This document shows, piece after piece, positions 1 through 9,124 of a stretch of DNA of 64,000 bases. The DNA is from Luteolibacter sp. SL250 (lineage in GTDB: Bacteria > Verrucomicrobiota > Verrucomicrobiia > Verrucomicrobiales > Akkermansiaceae). The notes below the pieces were generated by a model. The model was not told where the DNA came from. It saw only the letters and a list, made by a program, of their open reading frames with translations, and did not search any database. The stretch covers positions 1,178,001 to 1,242,000 of the forward strand of contig NZ_CP113054.1 of NCBI RefSeq assembly GCF_026625605.1, read 5' to 3'. Every line of letters starts with the position of its first letter. Position 1 is the first letter of the stretch. The translations under genes were made by a program, and so were the position numbers.

Positions 1-1205
1 GCCGCGCCGAGCTTCCGCGCCGGGGCGGGGGCGACGGGTGAAAGGATGGCGTCCACGGTCTGGAAGGCGGTCTCGAAGTCGCGGCGGATCAGCGTGCGGA
101 CCTTCTGCGCGCGGCTGTAGTAGGCGTCATAGTAGCCGGAGGAAAGGACGTAGGTGCCCAGGATGATGCGGCGCTTCACCTCGTCGCCGAAGCCTTCCTC
201 GCGGGACTTCTTGTAAAGGTCGATGATGTCTGCGGGGTTCGCGGCGCGGTGGCCGTAGCGGATGCCATCGAACCGGGAAAGGTTCGACGATGCCTCCGCC
301 GGGGCGATGACGTAGTAGGTGGCGACGGCGTATTCCGTGTGTGGCAGGGAGATTTCCACCAGCTCCGCGCCCTGGTCCTTCAGCTTGTCAGCAGCGGCGT
401 GGATGAGCTTCAGCACGCCGGGGTCGATGCCCTCGCCGAAGTATTCCTTAGGCAGGCCGATCTTCAGGCCCTTCACGCCCGCGTGCAGGTTCGCGGAGTA
501 GTCCGGCACCGGCTCATCGAGGCTGGTGGAGTCCGCGGGGTCGTATCCGGCGATGGCCTGCAGCACCAGCGCGGCGTCCTCCACGGAGTGGGTGAACGTG
601 CCGATCTGGTCGAGCGAGGAGGCGAAGGCGACCAGCCCGTAGCGGGAAACGCGGCCGTAGGACGGCTTCAGGCCGACCACGCCGCAGTGGGACGCTGGCT
701 GGCGGATGGACCCGCCGGTGTCCGAGCCGAGCGCGGCGATGGCGGTGCGGTCCGCGACGGCGGCGGCGCTGCCACCGGAGGAACCCCCGGGGATGCGGCC
801 CGGGGCGGCGGGGTTGAGCGTCTTTCCGAGCGCGGAGTTCTCCGTCGCGGAACCCATGGCGAACTCATCCATGTTCGTCCGGCCGAAGGGGATGGCCCCG
901 GCGGCGCGCAGCTTGGTGATGACGGTGGCGTTGTAGGGCGCGCGGTAGTTTTCCAGGAACTTCGAGGCGCAGGTGCACGGCTGGCCCAGCACGTTCATGT
1001 TGTCCTTGATGGCGATGGGCACGCCGCCCAGCGGCAGGGAAAGGTCCGCGTCCGCAGCCTCCGCCAGCGCGGCCTTGAGGTCATGGGAAAGGTAGGCGCC
1101 GGTCACGCCGTCGCGCGCGGCGATCTCACCGGCGAGTTTTTCCAGGGCGGCGGCGGGTGTGGTTTCGCCGGAAACGAGCTGTTGGCGAAGGGAGGTGATG
1201 GTCAT
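1..1205 (-). CDS. gatA: Glu-tRNA(Gln)/Asp-tRNA(Asn) amidotransferase subunit A (partial)
   Basis: This is the amidase subunit of the GatCAB complex, which releases ammonia from glutamine to convert Glu-tRNA(Gln) or Asp-tRNA(Asn) to the amidated form. Translation of the minus strand from the ATG at 1205 shows the amidase signature. The catalytic lysine is K67 (IAIKDN), the cis-serine is S142 in GGSSGGS, and the nucleophile is S166 in TGGSIRQP. The Lys/Ser/Ser spacing of 75 and 99 residues matches characterised GatA. The C-terminus runs off the left edge. It lies 24 bp downstream of gatC on the same strand, so the two are probably co-transcribed. No gatB is visible here. Confidence 0.96.
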   Translation of the reverse strand, partial: MTITSLRQQLVSGETTPAAALEKLAGEIAARDGVTGAYLSHDLKAALAEAADADLSLPLGGVPIAIKDNMNVLGQPCTCASKFLENYRAPYNATVITKLRAAGAIPFGRTNMDEFAMGSATENSALGKTLNPAAPGRIPGGSSGGSAAAVADRTAIAALGSDTGGSIRQPASHCGVVGLKPSYGRVSRYGLVAFASSLDQIGTFTHSVEDAALVLQAIAGYDPADSTSLDEPVPDYSANLHAGVKGLKIGLPKEYFGEGIDPGVLKLIHAAADKLKDQGAELVEISLPHTEYAVATYYVIAPAEASSNLSRFDGIRYGHRAANPADIIDLYKKSREEGFGDEVKRRIILGTYVLSSGYYDAYYSRAQKVRTLIRRDFETAFQTVDAILSPVAPAPARKLGA

Positions 1206-1229
1206 GGGTGGAAGGGAACTGCGGTATTT

Positions 1230-1523
1230 TCAGGCATCCGCCACGACCTTCGGCACGCGGATTTGGCCCTGGGCCTGGTCCGGGGCGTTCTGCAGGACGG
1301 CTTCCGGGGAGAGGCTTTCGTGCGGGACGTCATCCCGCATGTGGCCGAAGATGGGGGCGGAGTAGGACGTCGCCTCCACACCGCTGACGTCCAGCATGGT
1401 GAGCGTCTCCACGTGGCCGAGGATTTTCTCAAGCTGCGGCTGGAACTTCGCGATTTCGTCTGGGGTCAGCTCGAGACGGGCCAGTTCGGCGATCCGTTTG
1501 ACTTCGATGGCGGGCTGCGACAT
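1230..1523 (-). CDS. gatC: Glu-tRNA(Gln)/Asp-tRNA(Asn) amidotransferase subunit C
   Basis: A 97-residue protein, the usual GatC length. GatC is the small belt-like subunit that stabilises GatA on GatB. The N-terminal helix (VKRIAELARLEL) and the C-terminal LRxD-like segment around MRDDVP followed by APDQAQGQIRVPKV are typical. The reading frame stays open upstream to 1634, but the ATG at 1523 gives the family-typical start (MSQPAIEV) and avoids a basic extension without family character. gatA follows in the same direction, supporting a gatCA operon. Confidence 0.95.
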   Translation of the reverse strand: MSQPAIEVKRIAELARLELTPDEIAKFQPQLEKILGHVETLTMLDVSGVEATSYSAPIFGHMRDDVPHESLSPEAVLQNAPDQAQGQIRVPKVVADA

Positions 1524-1612
1524 GGGCGGAGCGTCGGGAAACGGCGGGAAACTTCCAAGTTTAAGTTTGCCCTTTCGCGCCGCCGGGAACCGCGCAAGCT
1601 TCCGGACACCGT

Positions 1613-2455
1613 ATGAAAATCCAACTGTTGTCATTGTTCGCGCTGGTCGCCGGTGCGCTGTGCGCCTCCGCGGAGACGTTTTCGGAATCCGTGGGCCTGC
1701 AGCTCTACTCGCTGAGGGACCAGTTCAAGAAGGACGTCCCCGGCACCATGGAGTGGGTGGGCAAGCAGGGCTTCAAGGAAGTCGAGCTGGCCACCACCTA
1801 CGGCCTGGGTGCGGAGGAGTTCCTCGCGCTGCTCAAAAAGAACGGCCTCACCGCCATCGCCGGGCACTATCCGTATGACCGCTACAAGAGCGAGCCGGAG
1901 AAAGTCGCCGCCGAGGCGAAGGCGCTGGGCCTGAAATACGCCGGTGTGGCGTGGATCCCGCACAAGGACGGCTTCGACGAGCAGGACACCCGGGACGCAG
2001 CGGAGGTCTTCAACAAGGCGGGCGCCGCGCTGAAGAAGGAGGGCATCCAGTTCTACTACCACATCCACGGCTATGAGTTCCACAAGCACGGCGACGGCAC
2101 CCTGTTCGACCTGCTGATTGAGCTGACGGACAAGGACAACGTCGCCTACCAGCTCGATACCCTGTGGGCCGTCCTGCCGGACCAGGACCCCGTCGCCCTG
2201 CTGAAAAAGTACGGTTCCCGCTGGCAGCTCATGCACCTGAAGGACCTCAAGAAAGGCATCGCGCTGGGCAACCACTCCGGCGGCACGGACGTTAAGAACG
2301 ACGTCCCCCTCGGCACCGGCCAGATGGACTGGCCCGCCATCCTCAAGGCGGCCAAGGAAGCCGGCGTGAAATACTACTTCATCGAGGACGAATCCCCCTC
2401 CTCCGTGGAGCAGATCCCCCAGTCCGTGGAGTATCTGAAAACCGTGAAATGGTGA
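1613..2455 (+). CDS. Secreted sugar phosphate isomerase/epimerase-like TIM-barrel protein
   Basis: 280 residues with a signal peptide (about 1-20, ending near LCASA) followed by an AP-endonuclease-2/xylose-isomerase-like TIM barrel. The barrel starts with VGLQLYSLRDQFKKD. Metal-binding-type positions appear along strand ends: HIHGYEF, QLDTLWAV, MHLKDLKKG and FIEDESP near the C-terminus. Family members isomerise or epimerise small sugars, and exported versions are common in Verrucomicrobiota and Planctomycetota. The substrate cannot be read from the sequence. The gene is divergent from gatC with an 89 bp shared upstream region. Its mRNA may end at the strong hairpin at 2619-2657. Confidence 0.85.
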   Translation: MKIQLLSLFALVAGALCASAETFSESVGLQLYSLRDQFKKDVPGTMEWVGKQGFKEVELATTYGLGAEEFLALLKKNGLTAIAGHYPYDRYKSEPEKVAAEAKALGLKYAGVAWIPHKDGFDEQDTRDAAEVFNKAGAALKKEGIQFYYHIHGYEFHKHGDGTLFDLLIELTDKDNVAYQLDTLWAVLPDQDPVALLKKYGSRWQLMHLKDLKKGIALGNHSGGTDVKNDVPLGTGQMDWPAILKAAKEAGVKYYFIEDESPSSVEQIPQSVEYLKTVKW

Positions 2456-2618
2456 TTTTCAAAAATTCTGAAGTTTTTTCCAAAAAGTTTGAACGGTTCG
2501 TATTCAGGAATGTCTGACCTTATGAAAGCGCGCTTCACGGCGTGTTTTATGTAAGGGTGTTAACAGCAAATCGTTCGCTATCCCTCCCATGGGTGTGGGT
2601 TAAGAGGTAGAAAACGTT
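2456..2618 (+). other. AT-rich intergenic segment ahead of a terminator, possible small RNA or 3' UTR
   Basis: This segment separates the isomerase gene from a perfect terminator hairpin. The first 60 bases are conspicuously A/T-rich for this genome. The rest contains no credible gene; the only start-stop frame is ten codons (2522-2554) without a ribosome binding site. It may be a long 3' untranslated region or a short independent RNA ending at the terminator. No RNA family was recognised. Confidence 0.3.
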
Positions 2619-2657
2619 CGCCGCCGGAGGTGGGACCCTCCGGCGGCGCTTTTTTTG
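2619..2657 (+). terminator. Rho-independent terminator
   Basis: A perfect 12-bp GC stem (CGCCGCCGGAGG at 2619-2630 with its complement at 2637-2648) closes a six-base loop and is followed by a run of eight pyrimidines (CTTTTTTT). It terminates rightward transcription from the isomerase gene or from a small RNA. The AAAA just before the stem gives a weaker U-tract in the other direction. Confidence 0.88.
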
Positions 2658-2709
2658 TAAAGGATGGTAGGTCGCGGTGGAACGGCCCTGCTCTACAAAG
2701 CGCGGCGCG

Positions 2710-2850
2710 GTAGCGGATCTCGTGAGAGATCCGGCGGGGCGTCGATCCCTCCGCCAATTCCGCTCCAGTCTCCGGCGGACATTCCACGGACAATGGGGTG
2801 TAGGTTTTCAGAGTGCTTCCCCCAGCCGGAAGTCTCACGACTTCCGCTAC
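2710..2850. repeat. Inverted pair of GTAG-headed REP-like palindromes
   Basis: Two 26-base copies face each other, at 2710-2735 (plus) and 2825-2850 (minus). Each begins GTAGCGGA and ends TCCGGC around a TCGTGAGA-containing palindrome. The two differ mainly by compensated stem changes, so pairing is preserved. A third copy lies at 26459. The arrangement resembles a bacterial interspersed mosaic element. The remaining bases between 2658 and 2876 show no gene. Confidence 0.7.
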
Positions 2851-2876
2851 CCCTGTGGGTCCGCCTCTACTCAGTG

Positions 2877-4529
2877 CTATTCCTTTAGGCTCTGGATGGT
2901 TGCCGCCGCTTTCTCCGCTTCCGCCTTCATGCCGGCGCCTTCGTAGGCGAGCTGCAGGCTGCGGAGGGTGTCGATGTCGTTGGGGAACTGCTTCAGGGCC
3001 TCCTCATACGCCTCGGCGGCGTCTTTCTGCCTGCCCACGGTCATGAAGTAGTCGCCCACCCGGGAGGTCATGGGGGCGAGGATGGCGGGCGGGAACATCA
3101 TGGAGGACGGGCGCTGGCGGTCGGATGCGGAGCGGAACCAGTTGTAGGCGGAACCCCGGGCGGCGGGCGGGCTGGCGAGGGCGATGCGGCCATTCAGTTC
3201 GCTGGCCAGCACTTCCATGGCGCGGAATGCGCGGAGCCACTCGGAGCGTTCCCCGCCCTGGGCGGCGGCGGTCTGGAGTTTGTCAAAGGCGCTGCCGTGC
3301 TTCGCCAGGGCGGCGGCGGTGATTTTCGCTTCCTCCAGCTTGCCGGACTCCGCGGAGCGTTTCGCATCCAGGGAGATCCGCAGCGCGTCGATCCACCAGG
3401 AGGCGAGCGATGTTTCACGGGTGGCTTTGAGGGCGTCGGGCTTCGGCAGCGAGTTGAAAGCCTCCTCCGTGTTTCCGGGCAGCCCGCGTTTCATGAGGAG
3501 TCGGGCCGGGAGGGTGCGTGCTTCCCAGAGGAGGATCCGTGCCCCGGGGGAGCCTGGGCGGCCTTCCGGCAGGGGGACTTCCGCGACGCGGCGGGCGGCG
3601 GCGTAGGCCGTTTCGAAGTCACCGTTCGATGACACCGCGATGACGCGGTAGCACTCCGACCTCACCCACTCCGGGCAATCGGCGATGGAGATCTTTTCCG
3701 CTTCCCTCCACCGCTCGAACAGGGTGGTGGCCCGGCTGAAGGCGGAGGCCGCCTTGCCGTGGTTGCCGCACCGCCACTCATAGTGGCCCAGCAGGTGGAA
3801 ATACGGCGCGTAGTTCGGCACCATCTGCGTGAGCTTCCTGGCCAGCTCCAGGGAGCCGGTCAGGTCCGGAGCTTCCGCGCGGATGAGCAGCAACGCATGG
3901 AGCGGGAGGGGGCTTTCGGGATTCTTCGCCATCAGCTCCTCCAGCGTCTTCTCGGCCTTCTCCTGGTCCGGGGTGGGTTCCCCCAGTTCATCATAGCCGG
4001 AGCGGCTGAAGAGGGCGGCCAGGATGGCGGTCTGCAGGTCGTTCGGGAATTTTTCGGAAACCTTGTGGAAGGCGTTGGCGGCTTCGTTCACCCCGTCGGT
4101 GAGGAACTTGACGAGTCCGAAGGCGTAGCCTCGCTCCAGCTCGTTGCCTTTCCCCTGGTTGATCAGTTCCATCAGCCGCTCGCTGGCGGCGATGCGGGCT
4201 TCGTCGGTTTCCGGGGATGGGGAAAGCAGGCACATCACCATCCCCCAGTGGGCCAGCAGGCACTCCGGGTCTTCCTTCATCGCGGCGGCGAAGTGGCGGC
4301 TGGCCTCGAATTCCCAGCCACCGTTGAGGTGGTTCATGCCCTGGTTGACATGGGCCTGTGCTTTTTCCGTGGCGGCGGTCACCGCCATCCGAAGTCCTCC
4401 TTTGATCTCGATGGCCGTCGGCTCACCCAGCGCCCGCACCGGTGCGGGGATCGCCTTTTCCACGGGTGGCATTTCCTCCGCGAATCCGAATGCCGCCGCC
4501 GCGATCCATGTGATGAGCCACCGTTTCAT
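2877..4529 (-). CDS. Secreted tetratricopeptide-repeat protein, function unknown
   Basis: 550 residues from the ATG at 4529. A signal peptide covers about residues 1-17 (MKRWLITWIAAAAFGFA). The mature part contains degenerate TPR helices: a pair near HVNQGMNHLNGGWEFEASRH, another near YFHLLGHYEWRCGNHGKAAS, and a C-terminal unit with EAYEEALKQFPNDIDTLRSL. The frame extends another 744 bases upstream across proC on the other strand, but that part is only its shadow. The protein is probably periplasmic, with a scaffolding or interaction role. The gene is divergent from proC across 84 bp. Confidence 0.85.
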   Translation of the reverse strand: MKRWLITWIAAAAFGFAEEMPPVEKAIPAPVRALGEPTAIEIKGGLRMAVTAATEKAQAHVNQGMNHLNGGWEFEASRHFAAAMKEDPECLLAHWGMVMCLLSPSPETDEARIAASERLMELINQGKGNELERGYAFGLVKFLTDGVNEAANAFHKVSEKFPNDLQTAILAALFSRSGYDELGEPTPDQEKAEKTLEELMAKNPESPLPLHALLLIRAEAPDLTGSLELARKLTQMVPNYAPYFHLLGHYEWRCGNHGKAASAFSRATTLFERWREAEKISIADCPEWVRSECYRVIAVSSNGDFETAYAAARRVAEVPLPEGRPGSPGARILLWEARTLPARLLMKRGLPGNTEEAFNSLPKPDALKATRETSLASWWIDALRISLDAKRSAESGKLEEAKITAAALAKHGSAFDKLQTAAAQGGERSEWLRAFRAMEVLASELNGRIALASPPAARGSAYNWFRSASDRQRPSSMMFPPAILAPMTSRVGDYFMTVGRQKDAAEAYEEALKQFPNDIDTLRSLQLAYEGAGMKAEAEKAAATIQSLKE

Positions 4530-4613
4530 GGCCGGAACCATCGGCGGGCGGCCCTGTTTCTCCAAGTAAAATGACACTGGCGTGGTGCCGGGCGGCATCG
4601 TTAGAGTCCGCCC

Positions 4614-5420
4614 ATGAAACTCGGTGTCATCGGTTGCGGGAAAATGGGGACGGCTCTGGTGGAGGGCGCGGTGAAGGCCGGCGTCACAAAGGCCGCGGAC
4701 ATCACCGGCTGCGATCCATTTCCCGCCGCCCGGGAGGCTTTCGTGAAATCGACAGGGGCCTCCATCGCCGGCAGTGCCGCCGGTGTGGCGTCCGCCAGTG
4801 AGGTCATCCTGCTGGCGACCAAGCCGCAGGACATCGCCGGGGCGCTTTCGGACATCGCCGGTGCCGCCGCGGGCAAGCCGTTGCTGGTCATTTCCATCGC
4901 CGCCGGGGTGACCTTGGCGGCCCTGGAAGACGCGGCTCCGGAGAACCTGCGGATCATCCGCGCGATGCCGAACACCCCGGCCCTGGTGGGCAAGGGGGCG
5001 GCGGGTTATTGCCTCGGCTCCCGCGCCACGGCGGAGGACGCGGCGGCGGCGGAGGCCCTGCTCGGCGCCGTCGGTCTCGCGGTCCGCGTTCCTGAGAAGC
5101 TGATGGATGCCGTGACCGGACTCTCCGGCAGTGGTCCGGCGTATGTCTATCTGGTCATCGAGGCGCTGGCGGATGGTGGCGTGAAAGCCGGGCTGCCCCG
5201 TGCGGATGCCATCCGGCTCGCCGCGCAGACGGTCGCCGGAGCGGCGGCCATGGTGCTGGAGACGGGTGAACACCCCGCGGTGCTGAAGGACATGGTCACC
5301 TCTCCCGGCGGCACGACCATCGCCGGACTGGCGGCGCTCGAAAATGCCGGAGTCCGCAGCGGGTTCATCAGCGCGGTGGATGCCGCCACCCGCCGGGCCA
5401 CCGAACTGGGCGCGAAGTAG
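4614..5420 (+). CDS. proC: Pyrroline-5-carboxylate reductase
   Basis: 268 residues, standard for ProC, which catalyses the last step of proline synthesis (NAD(P)H-dependent reduction of pyrroline-5-carboxylate). The N-terminal Rossmann motif is GVIGCGKMGTALVEG. The dimerisation/active-site region carries GLSGSGPAYVYL near residue 169 and the signature GEHPAVLKDMVTSPGGTT towards the C-terminus. The start ATG at 4614 opens directly with the nucleotide-binding strand. It is followed 59 bp downstream by the BamD-like lipoprotein gene. Confidence 0.97.
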   Translation: MKLGVIGCGKMGTALVEGAVKAGVTKAADITGCDPFPAAREAFVKSTGASIAGSAAGVASASEVILLATKPQDIAGALSDIAGAAAGKPLLVISIAAGVTLAALEDAAPENLRIIRAMPNTPALVGKGAAGYCLGSRATAEDAAAAEALLGAVGLAVRVPEKLMDAVTGLSGSGPAYVYLVIEALADGGVKAGLPRADAIRLAAQTVAGAAAMVLETGEHPAVLKDMVTSPGGTTIAGLAALENAGVRSGFISAVDAATRRATELGAK

Positions 5421-5479
5421 CCTGCGGGCGCGCGTATTTTGCGCTTCACGCGGAAAGCGTTAAATGGATCATTCAGCGC

Positions 5480-6421
5480 ATGACCCCAAGGTTCATCTAT
5501 CCGCTGGCACTGGGTGCCGCTGCCGCCGTCCTTCTTGTTTCCTGTGGCAGCTCGAAGGATGACCTGCCGATCATGGCGGGGGATACCTCCGGTGCTTCAT
5601 CCGACGGTGAAGGCCTCTACCAGCAGGCCAAGGCTGCGGATGACGCGGGCAAGGCGAAGAAGGCCATCAAGCTCTATGATGACACGGCCACCCGTTATCC
5701 ATTCGCTCCTTCCGCCGCCCAGGCGCGTTTCCGCCAGGCGGAGCTCCTCCAGCAGCGGGGTGAGATCCTGGATTCCTTCGAAGCGTACCAGCAGCTCCTC
5801 ACCCGGTTCCAGGGCAGCGGTCTCTACAGCACGGCGCTCGACCGCCAGGCCGCCATGGCCCAGTCCGCCGCGGACGGTGATGTGAAGTCCGGCTTCCTCG
5901 GCATCAAGTCGAAGCTCTCGCTCGACAAGACCGTGGAGATGCTCGGGCAGGTGCGTGACAACGCCCCGCGTTCCCGCACCGCCTCCAAGGCGCAGTTCAC
6001 CATCGGCCAGCTCTACGAATCCAAGAAAAAGCACAAGGAAGCCATCGCCGCCTACCGCCAGCTCGTCCGCGAGCAGCCGGAAGCTCCGGAGGCTCCGGAA
6101 GCCCTCTTCCGCGTCGGTGAGATCCTCGTCAACCAAGCCGACGAAGGTAACCAGAACCGCGCGACGCTCGATCTCGCCAGCGAGGCGTTCAACGACTACC
6201 TCATGCAGTACCCGGGCCATTCGAAGAATGCGGAGGCCCGCAAAAAGATCTCCAGCCTCGGCGGCCGCGACGTTGAGCGCACCTTTGAAACCGCCGAATT
6301 CTATCACCGCACCGGCCAGTTCGAATCCGCGAAGATCTACTACCGGGATGTCGTGAAGCGGTCGTCCTACGGCAAGACCCACGATGCGGCGAAGGCCCGT
6401 CTCAAGGAACTCGGCGAGTGA
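5480..6421 (+). CDS. BamD-like outer membrane assembly lipoprotein with TPR repeats
   Basis: 313 residues. A lipoprotein signal peptide ends in a lipobox with the acylated cysteine at position 22 (VLLVSCGSS). TPR-type repeats follow: GLYQQAKAADDAGKAKKAI, SRTASKAQFTIGQLYESKKK and KEAIAAYRQLVREQPEAPE, plus a C-terminal unit with ETAEFYHRTGQFESAKIYY. This is the layout of BamD (YfiO), the lipoprotein of the beta-barrel assembly complex. The downstream LptE-like lipoprotein, 25 bp away, fits an outer-membrane biogenesis operon. The specific BamD identity is inferred from fold, length and neighbour. Confidence 0.8.
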   Translation: MTPRFIYPLALGAAAAVLLVSCGSSKDDLPIMAGDTSGASSDGEGLYQQAKAADDAGKAKKAIKLYDDTATRYPFAPSAAQARFRQAELLQQRGEILDSFEAYQQLLTRFQGSGLYSTALDRQAAMAQSAADGDVKSGFLGIKSKLSLDKTVEMLGQVRDNAPRSRTASKAQFTIGQLYESKKKHKEAIAAYRQLVREQPEAPEAPEALFRVGEILVNQADEGNQNRATLDLASEAFNDYLMQYPGHSKNAEARKKISSLGGRDVERTFETAEFYHRTGQFESAKIYYRDVVKRSSYGKTHDAAKARLKELGE

Positions 6422-6446
6422 AGTGAAATCCATCCCGGAACCATTC

Positions 6447-6956
6447 ATGAAACCGATCCATTTCCTGGTCCTGCCCCTGCTGCTGCTTTCATCCTGTGCC
6501 GGATACCGGCTGGGAGGCGGGAAGCCGCCCTCCCTTTCCTCGGTGACGCGCATTTCCGTCCCGATGTTCAAGAACGAGACCCAGCACCCGCGGGCCGAAG
6601 CCATCGCCACCTCGGCGGTTGCGGCGGCGCTGTCGCAGGATGGCACCTACAAGGTGTCCTCCACGGACCAAGCGGACGCCATCCTGGAAGGGACGCTGGA
6701 AAAGATCCAGTACACCTCCATCCGGGGCACCCGCCTGGACACGCTCCTGCCGGAGGAACTGCACAACCAGGTTGAGATCTCCTGGGTCCTGAAGGACGCG
6801 CGGGATCCCACGAAGACCCTGGCTTCCGGAAAATCCTCCGGAAAGAGCCAGTTGTTCGTGGACACCAATCTCCAGACCGCGAGGAACAACGCCTTGCCTG
6901 ATGCCCTCGAACGTGCCGGGGAGTCGCTCGTTTCGACCCTCTCCAACGGTTACTGA
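6447..6956 (+). CDS. lptE: LptE-like LPS-assembly lipoprotein
   Basis: 169 residues from the ATG at 6447. The lipobox LLLLSSC places the lipidated cysteine at residue 17, directly followed by AGYRLGG, the G-Y-x-L motif typical of LptE/RlpB. IRISVPMFKNET-like strand content (here ISVPMFKNETQHPRAE) and a conserved C-terminal helix (NALPDALERAGESLVS) agree. LptE plugs the LptD barrel that inserts lipopolysaccharide into the outer membrane. Upstream lies the BamD-like gene. A weak terminator follows at 7012-7037. Confidence 0.8.
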   Translation: MKPIHFLVLPLLLLSSCAGYRLGGGKPPSLSSVTRISVPMFKNETQHPRAEAIATSAVAAALSQDGTYKVSSTDQADAILEGTLEKIQYTSIRGTRLDTLLPEELHNQVEISWVLKDARDPTKTLASGKSSGKSQLFVDTNLQTARNNALPDALERAGESLVSTLSNGY

Positions 6957-7011
6957 TCCGCATTCTGATAGAAACCCGTCAGAAACCGACAGGAACACAG
7001 ATAAACACAGG

Positions 7012-7037
7012 AAAACCCTTGTTTCATGGGGTTTTTT
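7012..7037 (+). terminator. Putative intrinsic terminator after the lptE-like gene
   Basis: AAAACCC (7012-7018) can pair with GGGTTTT (7029-7035) across a ten-base loop and is followed by further T residues. The stem is mostly A-U, so strength is uncertain, and the element is near-symmetric. It separates the lipoprotein genes from the MoxR cluster. Confidence 0.5.
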
Positions 7038-7103
7038 CGCAATCCGCCCGAGTTTTCTTGTAAGGGGATGTGAGTGGTCCGTGTAGTGGTTGGCCAACCG
7101 CCC

Positions 7104-8124
<1,021 letters not shown>

Positions 8125-8135
<11 letters not shown>

Positions 8136-9018
8136 TCTTCTGGATGCGGATGCCGTTTCACGCGGCGAGGCGCTCGGCCTGATGGCACGGAAGATCGTGG
8201 AGGGCTACCGCGTCGGTGAGCACCGCTCGCCGTTCCATGGCTTCGCCATCGAGTTCGCGCAGCACCGTGAGTATGCGACGGGGGATGACATGCGCCACCT
8301 GGACTGGAAGGTCCTCGGCCGCTCCGACCGCTACTACATCAAGCAGTACGAGCAGGACACGAACTTCGTGACCCATCTGGTCATGGATGGCAGCGCGTCC
8401 ATGAACTACGGCTCCGCCAAGGTGACGAAGCTCCATTTCGCGAAGGCGCTCGCCGCCTGCCTGTCCCACATGATCCTGCTGCAGCGGGATGCCGTCGCGC
8501 TGGCGTTGGTGGACACGGAGGTGAAGGAATACCTCCCCCGCACCGACAGCCTGCCGAAGATCCAGCACATCATGGATCGTCTGGCGGCCTTCAATGCCAC
8601 GGGAGAAACGAAGCTCGGTGTCGCCCTGGAACAGGTTGCCCGGGAAGCCCGCCGCCGCGGCATCGTCGTCCTCATCAGTGACTTCTTCGATGACGAGGAA
8701 GGTCTGGTGAAAGGCCTGGAGCGGCTCGTCTTCTCCGGCAACGAGGTCATCGTTTTCCACACGCTCGATCCGTATGAGCTGACCTTCCCCTTCAACGGCA
8801 CGTGGAAGTTCAAGGATCTGGAAGGCCCGGCTCAGCTCAAGGCCTCCCCGGCGGACATCCGCAGGGAATACCTGAAGAACTTCGACGCCTTCCGCCTCCG
8901 CATCCGCCGCATCTGCGAGAAGTTCCAGGCGCACTACATCCTCGCGGACACCGGCAAACCACTCGCGGAAACGCTCAGCGGCTACCTCGCCTTCCGCCAA
9001 TCCGTCAGCAGGAAATGA
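8125..9018 (+). CDS. DUF58 domain protein
   Basis: 297 residues. The DUF58 signature is present: HRSPFHGFAIEFAQHREY, GDDMRHLDWKVLGRSD and KQYEQDTN. It is followed by a VWA-like strand with a metal-site motif LVMDGSASM near residue 88 and a second strand IVVLISDFFDDEEGL. DUF58 proteins are the standard companions of MoxR ATPases. The start overlaps the MoxR stop (ATG at 8125), implying translational coupling. No transmembrane segment is evident, so it is likely cytoplasmic or peripherally associated. Confidence 0.92.
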
Positions 9019-9046
9019 TGAACCCATCCGTCATGCACTGTTCTGG

Positions 9047-9120
9047 ACGGAGCGCGGACTTCAGTCCGCCCCATCGTCCCCGTCTTCACCCTTCCCTGCG
9101 GACTGAAGTCCGCGCTCCGT
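9047..9120. repeat. Inverted pair of GGAG-headed REP-like palindromes inside the operon
   Basis: A 23-base sequence at 9047-9069 (ACGGAGCGCGGACTTCAG, then TCCGC) is repeated as its exact reverse complement at 9098-9120. Each arm is itself a small palindrome (GCGGACTTCAGTCCGC). The right arm ends only four bases before the ATG of the next gene, so little room remains for a ribosome binding site outside the repeat. Confidence 0.82.
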
Positions 9121-9124
9121 TGCC

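Noticed and set aside
249..1616. Plus-strand 455-codon open frame over gatA and gatC
   Set aside because: It is the complement of two clear minus-strand genes; the translation is Gly/Arg/Val-rich without any domain, a usual shadow in GC-rich DNA.
2522..2554. Ten-codon leader-like peptide (MKARFTACFM)
   Set aside because: No ribosome binding site, no run of regulatory codons, and no attenuator gene follows.
3406..3425. parS-like TGTTTCACG near parB
   Set aside because: Only the left half-site matches TGTTTCACGTGAAACA; the right half does not, and it lies inside the TPR gene 21 kb from parB.
4530..5273. Upstream extension of the TPR protein through proC
   Set aside because: The extension is antisense to proC; the ATG at 4529 gives a proper signal peptide.
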